Shown piece by piece: positions 63,508 to 64,000 of a DNA stretch of 64,000 nt (within the stretch, counting starts at the first letter, position 1; every line of letters begins with the position of its first letter). The DNA lies in NCBI RefSeq assembly GCF_018139145.2, contig NC_059476.1, positions 12,393,001-12,457,000 on the forward strand. Reading direction: 5' to 3'. Source of the stretch: Gymnogyps californianus (lineage: Eukaryota; Chordata; Aves; Accipitriformes; Cathartidae). The notes beneath the pieces were generated by a model. It was not told the origin of the DNA, ran no database searches, and worked only from the letters and a program-made list of their open reading frames with translations. The translations under genes were made by a program, and so were the position numbers.

Positions 63508-64000
63508 GTACCTTTCCAGAATTTGGGTTCTTGCTAATGTATATAATTCCCCTGTAAAGAAATAGTCTCATTCGTGGCGTAGAGGCAGGATGGAAAGGAA
63601 ACCTATCCAGCTTGTTTGGACTGTTTTCTTTCCATTTCAGCATCTGCAGAATTATGTCTTGGCTACCCGCTGGAATTATGTAATATCAGCGCAATAACAA
63701 GTTTTCAGAAAATGTTTGACCCCTGAATGAACCTCTCGTAAAGTAAAATCCTGTTAACTCTTTAATGTGGTGCTTGTAATCTACGGTCATTTCTTTTGAT
63801 GTGCAGCCAGTACGAACAGATTTTTACATTGCCCGTTTGGGCTGGGTGAATAGTAGATGGACTTCAGCTAGCCTTTCTGTTTAAACAGAGCCAGGGCCAG
63901 AAACACTGCATTTGGAAACTGAATGCTGTGGAGAAGTTTGCTTATCTTGCCGAGACAGGATGTTTTCTTGGCTGTAGGATAGGTCTGTGTTTCAAGAGAC
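63508..64000 (+). other. XPNPEP1: XPNPEP1 intron 3, start
   Basis: Begins with the donor GTACCT and runs to the window edge. No further exon of the gene is recognisable. Confidence 0.85.

Noticed and set aside
1..64000. CRISPR arrays, phage, bacterial operons, tRNA or rRNA genes, endogenous retrovirus
   Set aside because: No regular spaced repeats, no tRNA cloverleaf, and no retroviral LTR or polymerase-like frame were seen. The window is vertebrate intronic and intergenic DNA.

Overview
The window looks like vertebrate nuclear DNA, most probably from a bird (another sauropsid is possible). Two short exons on the + strand read as the start of cytosolic Xaa-Pro aminopeptidase 1 (XPNPEP1). A CR1-type LINE fragment of the kind common in birds lies upstream. 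The remaining sequence is AT-rich, intron-like and intergenic, with mononucleotide runs and no long coding exons. No tRNA, rRNA, CRISPR array, virus or bacterial-type operon was seen.

Layout. 1-31,400 is AT-rich non-coding DNA with no recognisable coding exon. 31,400-32,300 is a strong CpG island, which contains a near-perfect 43-bp-arm inverted repeat. 32,300-52,750 is a gene-free interval with candidate regulatory patches (37.1 kb, 43.8-44.2 kb, 48.7-49.0 kb), a CR1 fragment (51.4-51.8 kb) and degraded MIR-like SINEs. 52,750-53,650 is a second CpG island with CRE and E-box motifs and a clear splice donor at 53,503; this is taken as the XPNPEP1 promoter and untranslated exon 1. 53,504-64,000 holds XPNPEP1 intron 1, coding exon 2 (57,629-57,745), intron 2, coding exon 3 (63,444-63,507) and the start of intron 3. 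The rest of the gene lies beyond the right edge.

The first CpG island is assigned to ADD3 (gamma-adducin) only by synteny. In human, ADD3 and XPNPEP1 are neighbours arranged head to head, so an island about 21 kb upstream of XPNPEP1 is expected to be the ADD3 promoter, firing leftward on the - strand. The left 31 kb would then be ADD3 intron 1. No ADD3 coding exon was found to prove this.

No complete new gene system is visible. The observations most worth checking are the perfect inverted repeat inside the left CpG island, a cluster of RFX/X-box-like motifs next to an orphan GC-rich patch at about 43.8-44.2 kb, and a C17 run 35 bases before the XPNPEP1 exon 3 splice acceptor.
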